Positions 23,645 through 33,106 of a stretch of DNA of 64,000 bases are shown piece after piece. The position numbers were made by a program, and so were the translations under genes. The DNA comes from Microbacterium terregens (GTDB taxonomy: Bacteria > Pseudomonadota > Alphaproteobacteria > Sphingomonadales > Sphingomonadaceae), in the NCBI RefSeq assembly GCF_027922045.1, contig NZ_BSEX01000020.1, forward strand, positions 1 through 64,000. The letters run 5' to 3'. Positions within the stretch are counted from its first letter, which is position 1; each line of letters begins with the position of its first letter. The notes below the pieces were generated by a model that had not been told where the DNA came from, did no database searches, and saw only the letters and a list, made by a program, of their open reading frames with translations.

Positions 23645-24882
23645 GCGGTTTTCCGAACCAGCGTCCAAAGCAGCGCAGCGCCGAGCAGGTCGAGCAGGCC
23701 GAGGAGGATGAAGAAGGGTTGGTAGCCAACCTGATCAACCAGCGAACCCAGCACGAGCGTGAAGATCAGGACGCCCAGGTTCGCAGCAGTCCCCGATACG
23801 CCGGTAGCGGTCGCCACCTGGTCCTGCGGAAACAGATCGGACGACATGGTGATCACCGTCACAGAAAGCGTCTGATGCGCGAAGCCGCCGAGGCAGAGGA
23901 GTGCGACCGCGGCGATGGGGCTCGTCACTGTTCCGACGAACATCATGCCCATCATCAGCACCGCACCTACCGTGAAGGCGCCGCGACGCGCATCCACCAG
24001 AGAGACACCGCGCCGCTGGAGCCAAGCCACCACGGCAGGACCGAACAGGCAGCCGAGGTCCGCCGCGAGAAAGGGCAGCCAGGCGAACATCGCGATCTGG
24101 GTGAGATCGAAGTGCCGCGCCTGGACGAGGTACAGCGGCATCCACAGCGACAGCATGCCCCAGACCGGATCGGCCAGGAAGCGCGCGCCTGCGATCGCCC
24201 AGAGGTTGCGCTGGCCAAGCAGTTCCCGAAGCGGCGGGCGACGGCGCCGCTTGGCAAGCGCTGCCTCCTGCCCTTCGACGATAAGCGTGCGCTCCCTCTC
24301 GGACAGGGCGCGATGTCGCCCGGGCGGCGCGTACCAGAACAGCCAGGCGATCACCCACAGGAGGCCGAGACCGCCGGCGACGAAGAACGCCGCACGCCAG
24401 CTGTGGTTGAGCACCGCCCAGGCCACGAGCGGCGGCGCGAACACCGCGCCGAAGGACGCCCCGATCTGGTAGATCCCTCCGGCAACGCCGCGCTCCCGCG
24501 CAGGAAACCACTCGGCGACCAGCTTCATGCCGGCCGGCTGGGCAGAGCCCTCGACCAGCCCCAGCGCGCCGCGCAGGCCTGCAAAGCCCATCCAGCCGGT
24601 CGCCAGGCCGTGGCCCATGGTGATCAACGACCACACCGCGACGAACAGGGTGAAGCCGATCTTCAGGCCGATCAGATCGAGCAGATAGCCCGCGACCGGC
24701 TGGAACATGATGCCGAGCTGGAACGCGCCCGTGATCCACGAATATTGGGCGGACGAGATATGCTGCTCGGCCATGATCGCCGGTGCGGCGACCCCAAGAA
24801 TGCTGCGCGTGAGATAGTTGATGACCATCGCGCCTACGAAGAGGCCGATGATGGTCCACCGAACATACGGAAATCGTCTCAC
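23641..24882 (-). CDS. MFS transporter, ACS (hexuronate-type) family
   Basis: This is a 413-residue permease with twelve hydrophobic segments. INYLTRSILGVAAPAI in the first helix and the ARERGVAGGIYQIGASFGAV segment are typical of the anion:cation symporter family that carries glucuronate, galacturonate or oligo-uronides. I placed the start at GTG 24882, because further upstream the frame covers the palindrome GGTAACGTTACC, which is best read as an operator. It is the first gene of a two-gene unit with the cytoplasmic GH43 and lies divergent to the LacI-type regulator. That neighbourhood favours an oligosaccharide or uronate substrate derived from xylan. Confidence 0.83.
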   Translation of the reverse strand: MRRFPYVRWTIIGLFVGAMVINYLTRSILGVAAPAIMAEQHISSAQYSWITGAFQLGIMFQPVAGYLLDLIGLKIGFTLFVAVWSLITMGHGLATGWMGFAGLRGALGLVEGSAQPAGMKLVAEWFPARERGVAGGIYQIGASFGAVFAPPLVAWAVLNHSWRAAFFVAGGLGLLWVIAWLFWYAPPGRHRALSERERTLIVEGQEAALAKRRRRPPLRELLGQRNLWAIAGARFLADPVWGMLSLWMPLYLVQARHFDLTQIAMFAWLPFLAADLGCLFGPAVVAWLQRRGVSLVDARRGAFTVGAVLMMGMMFVGTVTSPIAAVALLCLGGFAHQTLSVTVITMSSDLFPQDQVATATGVSGTAANLGVLIFTLVLGSLVDQVGYQPFFILLGLLDLLGAALLWTLVRKTA

Positions 24883-24897
24883 CGTGCGGCCCCTCCC

Positions 24898-24909
24898 GGT
24901 AACGTTACC
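24898..24909. promoter_or_regulatory. LacI-type operator GGTAACGTTACC
   Basis: A perfect 12-base palindrome with a central CG step, as in LacI/GalR-family operators, sits 16 bases upstream of the permease start. It lies between that gene and the divergent LacI-type regulator. A related, imperfect site (GATACCGTTACC) lies at 47775 between manD and the GH67 gene. Control by the adjacent regulator is inference. Confidence 0.7.
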
Positions 24910-25071
24910 ATCTTCGTAGCCCGCTCGGCGGAGCGAAGGCAAGTCGCGGTGTTACGGGCTGCGCAGCAGAGGGACGTGCGCGACGCGCATTGACGAAGTC
25001 GCTTGCAGGGATGCACGTCCTCTGGTCGACGGTCGCAGGCGAAGTCCGCCGGCAGCAACGCAGAGAAGAGC

Positions 25072-26109
25072 TTGGCACAAACCGCCCGACGGACGCGTGG
25101 CGTCACCATCATCGACGTAGCCAAGCAGGCCGGCGTGTCGCCCATGACCGTCTCCCGCGTCATCAACGCCGATCCTGGCGTTCGCGATCAGACCCGAGAA
25201 CGCGTGAACGAGGCCATTCGCGCGCTCAACTACAAGCCGAACATGATGGCGCGGAGCCTGGTGACGTCCCGCGAGATCCGGATCGGCGTCATCTACTCCA
25301 ATCCAAGCGCCGCCTTCATGAGCGATTTCTTGGGCGGCGTGTTCGAAGAGGCGTCCGCCCGCGCGGCGCAGCTGATCCTTCTCAAGGGCAAGGATGGCAA
25401 AGCGCCCACGCCGGAGGCGATCGAAGGGCTGATCGCCTCCGGCGTCGGCGGCATCCTGCTGGCACCGCCGCTGGGCGAGGTGCCGCTCGTACGGCAGGTG
25501 CTTCGCGCGGCCAACCTGCCCGTCGCGGTCGTCGGGGGGACTGCACCCGATGCCATCTCGGTGGGCATCGACAATCGCCGGGCTGCCTATGACATGACCC
25601 GCCACCTGATCGAGCTGGGGCATCGCCGCCTCGGCTTCATCCTCGGCAATCCGGACCAGTCCGCGAGTGCGGAGCGGTTGAGCGGGTTCCAAGAGGCGGT
25701 GCGGGAAGCCGGGACGGTCGACGCCCAGATCGCCCAGGGTGATTTCAGCTATGCATCCGGCCTGGTCGCGGGCGAGCAGTTGCTGGACGCCTCCGCGCCG
25801 CCGACCGCCATTTTCGCGAGCAACGACGACATGGCCGCGGCCGTTGTTTCCGTCGCGCATCGCCGGCACCTGGACGTGCCGGCCGACCTTACCGTGACCG
25901 GCTTCGATGACACCACGGCGGCGGTGACGCTCTGGCCCCCGCTCACAACGATCCGGCAGCCGGTGCTGGAACTCGCGGCGGAAGCGCTGCAGCTCCTGAT
26001 TCGGGAAATGCGCGCCGGCACCGTTGCGCCGGCGGGGGAGGAACGCTCCCGCGTGCTCCAGCATGTCCTGGTCGAACGCCAGTCGACGGGGCGGCCCGCG
26101 CGGAGCTGA
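25072..26109 (+). CDS. LacI-family transcriptional regulator (first copy)
   Basis: This is a regulator of about 345 residues. The N-terminal LacI helix-turn-helix is TIIDVAKQAGVSPMTVSRVIN with hinge LNYKPNMMARSL. A periplasmic-binding-protein-like effector domain follows, with IGVIYSNPSAAF, IASNDDMAAAVVS-type and GFDDT motifs. No ATG is available near the domain; TTG at 25072 (preceded by AGAGA) gives a normal N-terminus, and TTG at 25003 is the upstream alternative. It shares the recognition helix SPMTVSRVIN with the second LacI copy at 33237. It is divergent to the permease-GH43 unit and probably represses it through GGTAACGTTACC. Confidence 0.88.
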   Translation: MAQTARRTRGVTIIDVAKQAGVSPMTVSRVINADPGVRDQTRERVNEAIRALNYKPNMMARSLVTSREIRIGVIYSNPSAAFMSDFLGGVFEEASARAAQLILLKGKDGKAPTPEAIEGLIASGVGGILLAPPLGEVPLVRQVLRAANLPVAVVGGTAPDAISVGIDNRRAAYDMTRHLIELGHRRLGFILGNPDQSASAERLSGFQEAVREAGTVDAQIAQGDFSYASGLVAGEQLLDASAPPTAIFASNDDMAAAVVSVAHRRHLDVPADLTVTGFDDTTAAVTLWPPLTTIRQPVLELAAEALQLLIREMRAGTVAPAGEERSRVLQHVLVERQSTGRPARS

Positions 26110-26322
26110 AGGGCGCCTGCTGCGAGCCATGGCGGGTTGCCGGTTGGCCGGCTGCGTGACAGGTTTGCCGCAAGAACAGAAGATTTGGGAGAACGGAATG
26201 CGGCTGTCTACCTATGCGGCGTTGCCGGCGTGGCGGGGAAGCTGCGCCTTTCTTTGCCCGCCCGAGCTTCCAATCCAGCGACGAGCGTCCGTCCGCGTTG
26301 CTCCCCTCCGTCCGGGCGGCCG

Positions 26323-27165
26323 ATGAGCGACGGCAGCGACATAGTACAGCGGGCAGCCGCGATCTCGGAAGGCCAGGATCTTCCGCAAGCGGTTGCCGAC
26401 ACGTCTCCGGCCACGACCGAGTCCCGGGAGTCCACGCGCAGGCCGGGCCGGCGCCTTCGCGGTGCCGTCGCCCACAAGCTGGGGGTCGCGATCCTTTCGG
26501 GGCAGTACAAGCCGGGAGACGTGCTGACCGGCGAGATCGCCGCGGCTGAAGCTCTGGACGTTTCCCGCGGCGCCTATCGGGAGGCAGTTCAGGTCTTGAC
26601 CGCCAAGGGGCTGGTGGAGAGCCGTGTCAAAACCGGCACCCATGTCCTTCCGCGCGAGCGATGGAACCTGCTCGACCCGGACGTGCTCGCATGGGCATTC
26701 ACGGGAGAACCGGACGCGCGGCTGGTGCGCAGTCTCTTTGAACTGAGGCTGGTGATCGAACCTGCCGCCGCCGCGTTTGCGGCCGAGCGGCGCACCCGAG
26801 CGGACTTGAAACGCATGGGGGATGCGTTGAAGGGCATGCGTCGCCACTCGCTTGCGACGCCAGCCGGCGTGGCGGCGGATCGCGACTTTCACGACGCGCT
26901 GCTGCACGCGACCGGCAACGATGCGATGGTGGTTCTAGGATCCTCGATCGGGGCCGCCGTCGCCTGGACCACGCAGTTCAAGCAACGCACCCGCGCTTTG
27001 ATCCGCGACCCGATCCCCGATCATGCCCGCGTCTATGATGCCATCGTCGCGAAGGACGTGGCGGGCGCGAACGCCGCGATGCGGCTGCTGGTCGAGCTGG
27101 CGTTGACCGACACGCGTATCGCGATGCCGCCCCGTGCGGAGGATGAGCGCGCCGATCTGCTCTAG
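26323..27165 (+). CDS. FadR/GntR-family regulator with FCD domain
   Basis: This 280-residue protein has a winged helix-turn-helix (AVAHKLGVAILSGQYKPGD, then EALDVSRGAYREAV). The C-terminal FCD domain is all-helical, with ligand/metal residues in ADRDFHDALLHATGN and a later His in DHARVYDAI. Members of this group often sense uronates or sugar acids (UxuR/ExuR, LldR types). Together with ManD and GH67 in this window, a glucuronate- or mannonate-responsive repressor is the likely role. I chose the ATG at 26323; the upstream open frame has no protein-like character. A 35-residue unstructured leader precedes the DNA-binding domain. Confidence 0.85.
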   Translation: MSDGSDIVQRAAAISEGQDLPQAVADTSPATTESRESTRRPGRRLRGAVAHKLGVAILSGQYKPGDVLTGEIAAAEALDVSRGAYREAVQVLTAKGLVESRVKTGTHVLPRERWNLLDPDVLAWAFTGEPDARLVRSLFELRLVIEPAAAAFAAERRTRADLKRMGDALKGMRRHSLATPAGVAADRDFHDALLHATGNDAMVVLGSSIGAAVAWTTQFKQRTRALIRDPIPDHARVYDAIVAKDVAGANAAMRLLVELALTDTRIAMPPRAEDERADLL

Positions 27166-27202
27166 ACCGCCGATGTAATTCGCCTCCCCCCTCAACGCTA
27201 CT

Positions 27203-27214
27203 GATAGCGCTATC
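27203..27214. promoter_or_regulatory. XylR-type operator GATAGCGCTATC (GH9 unit, distal)
   Basis: A perfect 12-base palindrome with TAGCGCTA core lies about 125 bases upstream of the GH9 start. The core is the same as in sites at 27282, 34438 and 43118, and resembles the operator of the Caulobacter LacI-type xylose repressor XylR. Confidence 0.7.
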
Positions 27215-27281
27215 GACAGTAGCTACTCTCCTGGACGTTCTTCAACTTTCAACACAAGATGCAGCTAGCGGGCGAAGTTGT

Positions 27282-27289
27282 TAGCGCTA
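27282..27289. promoter_or_regulatory. XylR-type operator TAGCGCTA (GH9 unit, proximal)
   Basis: A second copy of the 8-base core TAGCGCTA lies about 50 bases upstream of the GH9 start and 79 bases from the distal copy. Flanking bases are not symmetric. Spacing close to seven or eight helical turns would allow looping between the two sites, which is inference. Confidence 0.6.
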
Positions 27290-27340
27290 TAGTCGAGTAC
27301 AGGCGCCAAAGAGTGCCGGGACAATCAGGAGAGGATGGTC

Positions 27341-29896
27341 ATGGCGGGAAGACCTGTGTTCTGTCTGCTGGCAGCACTGCTCGCGAGCGCTGCGCCCGTA
27401 GAAGCTCAAACCCTGCAGCCGACGGCATCGCCCGAGCTGAAGCTGGGGGAAGCGGGCTATTACGAGGCACCGGCGGTCAACGTGCTGGTCTTCTCCAACT
27501 GGTACGACGGCCTGTTCGCCGATTCGAAGATCAGCGGTGTCGAGATCATCCAGCAGGGCAAACGGATCGCCACCAACGGTGATGTCCGCCTGTCCTCCAC
27601 TCCCGGCCAATGGGACGCGATCGGACGCCTGGTGGACCGACAGGTGGACGCCGCGACGGGTGCGATCACCGTGACGTTGGAGTATCCGGAGCACCAATGG
27701 CGCTACCGGATCCGCTCCGAAAAGCGCGGCGCGGCGGTCGCGGTGTCGGTGATCCTCGACCAGCCGGTGCCGGCGGCACTCGCGGGCAAGGCAGGCTTCA
27801 ACCTGGAATTCCTGCCCTCCGCCTATTTCCACCACAGCTATATGGTCGACGGCCGCACCGGCAGCTTCCCGCTCTACCCCGCCGACGCCATGATCCGGAC
27901 GCCCGAACGCAACGCGGCGAGTGGACGCGCCGAGGGCCCGGGCGCCGAACCGACGGCGATGGCGCGCGGCAACCGCTTCGTGCTTGCGCCGGAAGACCCG
28001 ACGCGACGCGTGTCGATCCACTCGAATGTCGAGGTGCAGCTGTTCGACGGCCGCAACCAGGCGCAGAACGGCTGGTTCGTGTTTCGCTCGCTGTTGCCGG
28101 CAGGACGCACGGGAACCGTGGTCGAATGGACCATCCAGCCGAACAGCGTTCCCGGCTGGCTCCGCCCGCCCGTGATCGCCCACTCGCAGCTCGGCTACAC
28201 GCCCGACGCGCGCAAGGTCGCCACGATCGAGCTCGACCGCAACGACCGCCGCACCCTGCCCGCGCGGCTGCTGCGCGTCGGCGAAGATGGCCGCATGACG
28301 CCCGTCGAGACCGGATCGCCGAAGCGATGGGGTGACTACCTGCGCTACAGTTACCTGCAATTGGACTTCAGCGGCGTGCGCCAGCCAGGCCTCTATGTCC
28401 TGGAATATGGCGACACCCGCACCGCGCCGTTCCGGATCGCCGCGGATGCCTATGCGGGCGCCTGGCACCCGACGATGGACGTCTACTTCCCCGTCGCGAT
28501 GGACCATATGTTCGTCAACGAAGGCTATCGCGTCTGGCACGGCGAGGCCCACCGCGACGACGCGCGCCAGGCGCCGGTCAGCCATGAGCACATCGATCTC
28601 TATGCGCAGGGACCGACCACCGACACCCGCTTCAAGCCGGGCGAGCACATTCCCGGCCTGGCGGTCGGCGGCTGGTTCGACGCGGGCGACTTCGATATCC
28701 GCACCCAGTCGCAATATCAGGTGATCCGCTCCTTGGTGGACAGCTGGGAACGCTGGCGGCCGACCCGCGACACGACCGCCGTGGATTGGAGCCGCCGCCG
28801 CACGGAAATGCATGTCCCCGACGGCACCCCGGACCTGCTCCAGCAGATCCGCCACGGTACGCTGCAACTGGTCGCGCAGTTCGACGCGGTGGGGCACGCC
28901 ATCCATGGCATCGTGGAGCCCGACGTCGCCCAATATACCCACCTCGGCGACGCATCGACCAAGACCGACGGGCTGATCTACGACCCGAGCCTGAAGCTGG
29001 GCGAGGAGCGGAACGGGCGCAGCGGTACGCCGGACGATCGCTGGGCGTTCACCACCAAGGCATCGGCGCTCAACTATGGCTCGATCGCCGGGCTGGCAGC
29101 AGCATCGCGGGCGCTGGCCGAAGTCGATCCGGAGCTTTCGAGGAAGGCGCTGGCGATCGCGACCCGCACCTGGGCGGAGGAGCAGTCCCATGCCCCCGAT
29201 CTCTACCAATATGGCAACACCACCGGTGGCCCGCTGGAGGCAGAGCGCTTCTCGGCGGCGGTGGAGTTGCTGCGCGCGACAAAGGACCAGCGCTATGTCG
29301 CGGCCGTCCAATCAGCGTGGCCAGCGATCGAGAAGACCTTTGCGTCGAACCTGCGCGACGCCGTCGCGGCTCTGCCCTTCATGCCCGCGAGCTATCGCGA
29401 CGGCATGATCCCGGCAGTGCGGACCTATGCCGAGGCCACCCGCACGGGGGCAGCAGCCAATCCGTTCGGCGTGCCGATCACCACCGGTGGCTGGGCCGGC
29501 AGCGGCGCCGTTTTGGGATCGGCATTCAACGCCTATGCCCTGCACAAGGCGTTCCCGGACATCATGCCGGCCGATCCGGTATTCCGCGGGATCGAGTTCC
29601 TGCTCGGCCATCACCCCGGCTCCGACATCTCGTTCGTTTCCGGCGTCGGCACCGTCTCCAAGGAAGTGGCCTATGGCAACAACCGTGCCGACTTCTCCTT
29701 CATTGCGGGCGGCGTCGTCCCCGGCGTTTTGATCATCAAGCCCGACTTCCCCGAGAACCATGAGGACTGGCCCTTCTTCTGGGGCGAGAACGAATATGTG
29801 ATCCCCGAAGGGGCGATGTGGATCGAGCTGGCCCATGCTGCGCACGAGCTCGCCACTCAGGGCGCTGCGGCCAAAGCGGCACCGAGCAAGCAATAA
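27341..29896 (+). CDS. GH9 glycoside hydrolase, exported
   Basis: This is an 851-residue protein with a Sec signal peptide (FCLLAALLASAAPVEA). An N-terminal domain of about 280 residues is followed by an Ig-like domain (HSQLGYTPDARKVATIEL, about 290-380). The GH9 (alpha/alpha)6 barrel shows the catalytic-base motif GGWFDAGDFD near residue 445 and the C-terminal proton-donor region FFWGENEYVI. GH9 enzymes are endo- or exo-glucanases, and some act on xyloglucan or glucosamine oligomers. AGGAG is nine bases before the ATG at 27341; the ATG at 27335 is too close to it. It is followed by an exported GH43 and preceded by two TAGCGCTA sites, so it belongs to the xylose regulon. The N-terminal 280 residues are longer than usual for GH9 and unassigned. 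Confidence 0.88.
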   Translation: MAGRPVFCLLAALLASAAPVEAQTLQPTASPELKLGEAGYYEAPAVNVLVFSNWYDGLFADSKISGVEIIQQGKRIATNGDVRLSSTPGQWDAIGRLVDRQVDAATGAITVTLEYPEHQWRYRIRSEKRGAAVAVSVILDQPVPAALAGKAGFNLEFLPSAYFHHSYMVDGRTGSFPLYPADAMIRTPERNAASGRAEGPGAEPTAMARGNRFVLAPEDPTRRVSIHSNVEVQLFDGRNQAQNGWFVFRSLLPAGRTGTVVEWTIQPNSVPGWLRPPVIAHSQLGYTPDARKVATIELDRNDRRTLPARLLRVGEDGRMTPVETGSPKRWGDYLRYSYLQLDFSGVRQPGLYVLEYGDTRTAPFRIAADAYAGAWHPTMDVYFPVAMDHMFVNEGYRVWHGEAHRDDARQAPVSHEHIDLYAQGPTTDTRFKPGEHIPGLAVGGWFDAGDFDIRTQSQYQVIRSLVDSWERWRPTRDTTAVDWSRRRTEMHVPDGTPDLLQQIRHGTLQLVAQFDAVGHAIHGIVEPDVAQYTHLGDASTKTDGLIYDPSLKLGEERNGRSGTPDDRWAFTTKASALNYGSIAGLAAASRALAEVDPELSRKALAIATRTWAEEQSHAPDLYQYGNTTGGPLEAERFSAAVELLRATKDQRYVAAVQSAWPAIEKTFASNLRDAVAALPFMPASYRDGMIPAVRTYAEATRTGAAANPFGVPITTGGWAGSGAVLGSAFNAYALHKAFPDIMPADPVFRGIEFLLGHHPGSDISFVSGVGTVSKEVAYGNNRADFSFIAGGVVPGVLIIKPDFPENHEDWPFFWGENEYVIPEGAMWIELAHAAHELATQGAAAKAAPSKQ

Positions 29897-29936
29897 GAGC
29901 AAGTTCGTCCCGAACAGGATCACGGAGAGGATCGAC

Positions 29937-31583
29937 ATGCATTTTCACACGCTTGTCCTGGCGCTGGCGGGTCTCGCCGCCGGCTCCGCGGCTCTGGCGA
30001 CGGAGCCGGCACGGTTCAGCCGCTTCACCTACGACGGCCGTACGCAGGAACGGGTGACCGTCCGTGCGGGGCAACACCGCAACCCGATCCTCTCCGGCTA
30101 TTATCCCGATCCGTCGGTCACGCGGGTCGGCGACGATTATTACCTCGTCCTCTCCTCCTTCGCGCACTTCCCGGGGTTGCCGATCTTCCGCTCGAAGGAC
30201 TTGGTGAACTGGACGCAGATCGGCAACGCGATCGATCGGCCGGAGCAGCTCGACTTCACCGGCATGCGGACTTCGCAGGCGGTGTTCGCCCCCGACATCT
30301 CGTACCACGACGGCACCTTCTACATCGCGAACACCTGCGTGGAGTGCGGCGGCAACTTCGTCATCACGGCGAAGGATCCGGCCGGGCCCTGGTCGAAGCC
30401 GGTCTGGCTGCCGTTCGAAGGGATCGATCCTTCGATCTACTGGGAAGGCGACCGCGCCTATATCGTCAACAACCGAGCACCCGCCGAACCGCCGCGCTAC
30501 GACGGCCATCGCGCGATCTGGATCCAGGAGTATGACTGGCGCGCCGGCAAGATGGTGGGCGAAAGCACGCAGCTGGTGAACGGCGGCGTCGATATCTCCA
30601 AGAAGCCGGTGTGGATCGAGGGTCCGCACATCCTCAAGAAGGACGGCTGGTACTATCTGACCGCTGCCGAGGGCGGGACCAGCGTCAACCATTCCCAGGT
30701 GGTGCTGCGATCGAAGAACCTGCGCGGCCCCTTCGTACCCTATGCGGACAACCCGATCCTGACCCAGCGGGATCTCGATCCGGCACGTCCAAATCCGATC
30801 ACGTCTGCGGGGCACGCCAAGCTGGTCGAGACGCAGAACGGAGAGTGGTTCGCGACCTTCCTCGCCGTGCGCCCCTATGAAGGCGACTTCTACAACATCG
30901 GGCGCGAAACCTTCCTTCTGCCTGTCACCTGGAAGGACGGCTGGCCGATCATCCTGCCCAAGGGCGAGGCCATCCCCTTCGCAAGCAGGGTGCCCAAGCT
31001 GCCGGCCCAGGCGCCCGGCCCGGTGCCGACGACCGGCGACTTCGGCTATGTCGACGAGTTCGAGGGCGACAAGCTGGCGATGCAATGGATCGGCGTACGC
31101 ACGCCCAAGCGCCCCTTCTACCATCTCGAGGCCGGTGACCTGGTGCTCGACCGCGGCACACCCATCGGGGACCTCTCGGGCGTGCCCGCCTTCGTTGGCC
31201 GACGGCAACAGCATCATGTCGCCACGGTGAGCACTACGGTGCGCTTCGATCCAGGGGCGGACGGGGAACGCGGCGGGCTTGCGGCGATGCAAAGCGACCG
31301 GAACTACCTGTTCTTCGGCGTGACGCGGATCGCAGGCAAGCCGGTGGTGGCGCTCTATACGGCCGACCAGGGCCAGGAGCGGCTGGTCGCCTCGGCTCCG
31401 ATATCGCCCGGAAACCCCGTGACGCTGACGATCCGGGCCGATGGGGGGACCATGGCGTTCGACTATGAAGGCGCGGCTGGCAGGAAGACGCTGGCAGCCG
31501 ACGTGGACGCGCGGTTTCTGAGCACCAAGGTCGCGACGGGCTTCGTCGGAACGCTGATCGGTCCCTACGCCTGGAGGAAGTAA
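29937..31583 (+). CDS. GH43 beta-xylosidase, exported
   Basis: The protein is 548 residues with a signal peptide (LVLALAGLAAGSAALA). The GH43 propeller has catalytic residues in YPDPSVT, GIDPSIY and IEGPHILKK. A C-terminal beta-sandwich starts near residue 365 (YVDEFEGDKLAMQW). It is a periplasmic counterpart of the cytoplasmic GH43 at 21986, with the same domain order. GGAGAGG precedes the ATG; it begins 40 bases after the GH9 stop, so the two are co-transcribed. It probably trims xylo-oligosaccharides, releasing xylose for the sugar porter nearby. Confidence 0.9.
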   Translation: MHFHTLVLALAGLAAGSAALATEPARFSRFTYDGRTQERVTVRAGQHRNPILSGYYPDPSVTRVGDDYYLVLSSFAHFPGLPIFRSKDLVNWTQIGNAIDRPEQLDFTGMRTSQAVFAPDISYHDGTFYIANTCVECGGNFVITAKDPAGPWSKPVWLPFEGIDPSIYWEGDRAYIVNNRAPAEPPRYDGHRAIWIQEYDWRAGKMVGESTQLVNGGVDISKKPVWIEGPHILKKDGWYYLTAAEGGTSVNHSQVVLRSKNLRGPFVPYADNPILTQRDLDPARPNPITSAGHAKLVETQNGEWFATFLAVRPYEGDFYNIGRETFLLPVTWKDGWPIILPKGEAIPFASRVPKLPAQAPGPVPTTGDFGYVDEFEGDKLAMQWIGVRTPKRPFYHLEAGDLVLDRGTPIGDLSGVPAFVGRRQQHHVATVSTTVRFDPGADGERGGLAAMQSDRNYLFFGVTRIAGKPVVALYTADQGQERLVASAPISPGNPVTLTIRADGGTMAFDYEGAAGRKTLAADVDARFLSTKVATGFVGTLIGPYAWRK

Positions 31584-31607
31584 GCCTCCCCAGGCGCCAG
31601 AAATGAG

Positions 31608-31642
31608 AAAGGCGGGAGTACCGGTGTGGTACTCCCGCCTTT
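31608..31642. terminator. Strong bidirectional terminator
   Basis: AAAGGCGGGAGTACC pairs perfectly with GGTACTCCCGCCTTT around GGTGT, followed by TT on the plus strand and preceded by A residues on the other. This is a classic intrinsic terminator for both the GH9-GH43 unit and the convergent transporter gene ending at 31670. Confidence 0.9.
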
Positions 31643-31669
31643 TTCTGTGTTGGTGACGAGCAGGAGGGC

Positions 31670-33106
31670 TTAGCCCGCCATGTCCTCCAGCTCGCGGCCA
31701 CGGGTCTCGTTCACCATCGCCTTCACGAAGAAGAACGACACGGCCGCGAAGAACGCATAGCCGAAGTAGGTGACGGCCAGGCCCGGCGAGACGGCAAGCG
31801 CCGGGAAGCTCACCGAGATCGCCGCATTGGCGATCCACTGCGCGAAGCCCGAGACCGCGAGGCCGGAACCGCGGATCTGGTTCGGGAACATCTCACCCAG
31901 CATCACCCACATGACCGGGCCCCAGCTGGCATTGAAGAAGATCACGTAGAGGTTGGCCGCGACCAGCGCGATCATGCCGTTGTGGCCCGGCAGCGAAACC
32001 GCGCCGGACGCATCGGTGACTGCGGTCGAAAAGGCATAGGCCACCACGGCCAGGGTGACGGCCATGCCGGCCGACCCGACGAGCAGCAGCGGCTTGCGAC
32101 CGATGCGATCGACGGTCGCGATGGTGAACAGGCAGGCTGCGATCGACAGCACGCCCGACAGGATGTTGATCTGGAGCGCGTTGTCCTCGGTGAAGCCAAC
32201 CGCCTCCCACAGCACCGCGCCATAGTAGAAGACGACGTTGATGCCGACGAGCTGCTGGAAGATCGCGAGGCCAATACCGGCCCACAGGATGGGACGGATC
32301 TTGCCGGTTGCCTTGTCGCGGAGGTCCGACAGCTTGGGCTTGTGATGGTCGGCCGCGAGGGAGTTGCGGATTTCGACGACCTTGCGGTCGGCCTCCGCAC
32401 TGCCGAACAGGCGGGTGAGCACCGCATGCGCGTCCGCATCACGTCCCTTGGCAACCAGGAAGCGCGGGCTTTCCGGAATGACGAGCAGCGCCAGCAGATA
32501 GATGGCGGCCGGGATGGCCTGCAGCCAGAACATCCAGCGCCAGGCCGGGAAGCCCAGCCAGAACTCGGACGTCGAGCCACCGGCATAGCGCGCCAACACG
32601 AAGTTGGCGACGAACGCACCCGTCAAACCGGTGATGATCATCACCTGCTGCACGCTCGAAAGCCGCCCGCGGATCGACGCCGGAGTGACTTCAGAGATGT
32701 ACACCGGGGAGATGACGCTGGCGGCGCCGACGCCCAGGCCGCCGACGATGCGGGCGAGGATGAAGACCAGCGAGCCGTTGGCTGCGCCGGCAAGGACGGC
32801 GCTGACCAGGAACAGGACCGCCGACAGCATCATCACGTTGCGGCGACCGATCGCGTCGGCCAGCCGTCCCGCGCCAAAGGCGCCGATGGCGGAGCCCACA
32901 AGGATGGCGCCGACGTTGACGCCGATGCCCAGGCGGCCGAGGTCGAATGCCGACTCTAGCCCCTTTTGCGTGCCGTTGATCACGCCCGAATCATAGCCGA
33001 ACATGAAGCCGCCGATCGTCGCCACTGCGACGATTGCGGCGATGAAGCCGTGGTTGGTGGCGATGCCTGCCCCCCCCTGCCCCGGTCCCCTAAAGCTGTC
33101 AGTCAT
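31670..33106 (-). CDS. MFS sugar porter (xylose/hexose:H+ symporter type)
   Basis: This is a 478-residue permease with sugar-porter signatures: GFMFGYDSGVINGTQ in helix 1, GRLADAIGRR, VYISEVTPASIRGRL, the PESPRFLVAKGR cytoplasmic motif and IFQQLVGINVVFYYG. That combination is diagnostic for the SP family (XylE, GalP, AraE). The ATG at 33106 has GAGGAGA upstream. It lies downstream of the second LacI regulator on the same strand, with an imperfect TAGCGATA-type operator between them. Xylose is the likely substrate given xylA and xylB nearby. Confidence 0.9.
   Translation of the reverse strand: MTDSFRGPGQGGAGIATNHGFIAAIVAVATIGGFMFGYDSGVINGTQKGLESAFDLGRLGIGVNVGAILVGSAIGAFGAGRLADAIGRRNVMMLSAVLFLVSAVLAGAANGSLVFILARIVGGLGVGAASVISPVYISEVTPASIRGRLSSVQQVMIITGLTGAFVANFVLARYAGGSTSEFWLGFPAWRWMFWLQAIPAAIYLLALLVIPESPRFLVAKGRDADAHAVLTRLFGSAEADRKVVEIRNSLAADHHKPKLSDLRDKATGKIRPILWAGIGLAIFQQLVGINVVFYYGAVLWEAVGFTEDNALQINILSGVLSIAACLFTIATVDRIGRKPLLLVGSAGMAVTLAVVAYAFSTAVTDASGAVSLPGHNGMIALVAANLYVIFFNASWGPVMWVMLGEMFPNQIRGSGLAVSGFAQWIANAAISVSFPALAVSPGLAVTYFGYAFFAAVSFFFVKAMVNETRGRELEDMAG

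Noticed and set aside
27287..29311. A 674-codon minus-strand frame opposite the GH9 gene
   Set aside because: The plus strand has the GH9 signal peptide and catalytic motifs; the antisense frame has no ribosome site or family features.
29736..31838. A 700-codon minus-strand frame opposite GH43 and across the terminator
   Set aside because: It runs through a strong intrinsic terminator and is antisense to a clear GH43 gene.
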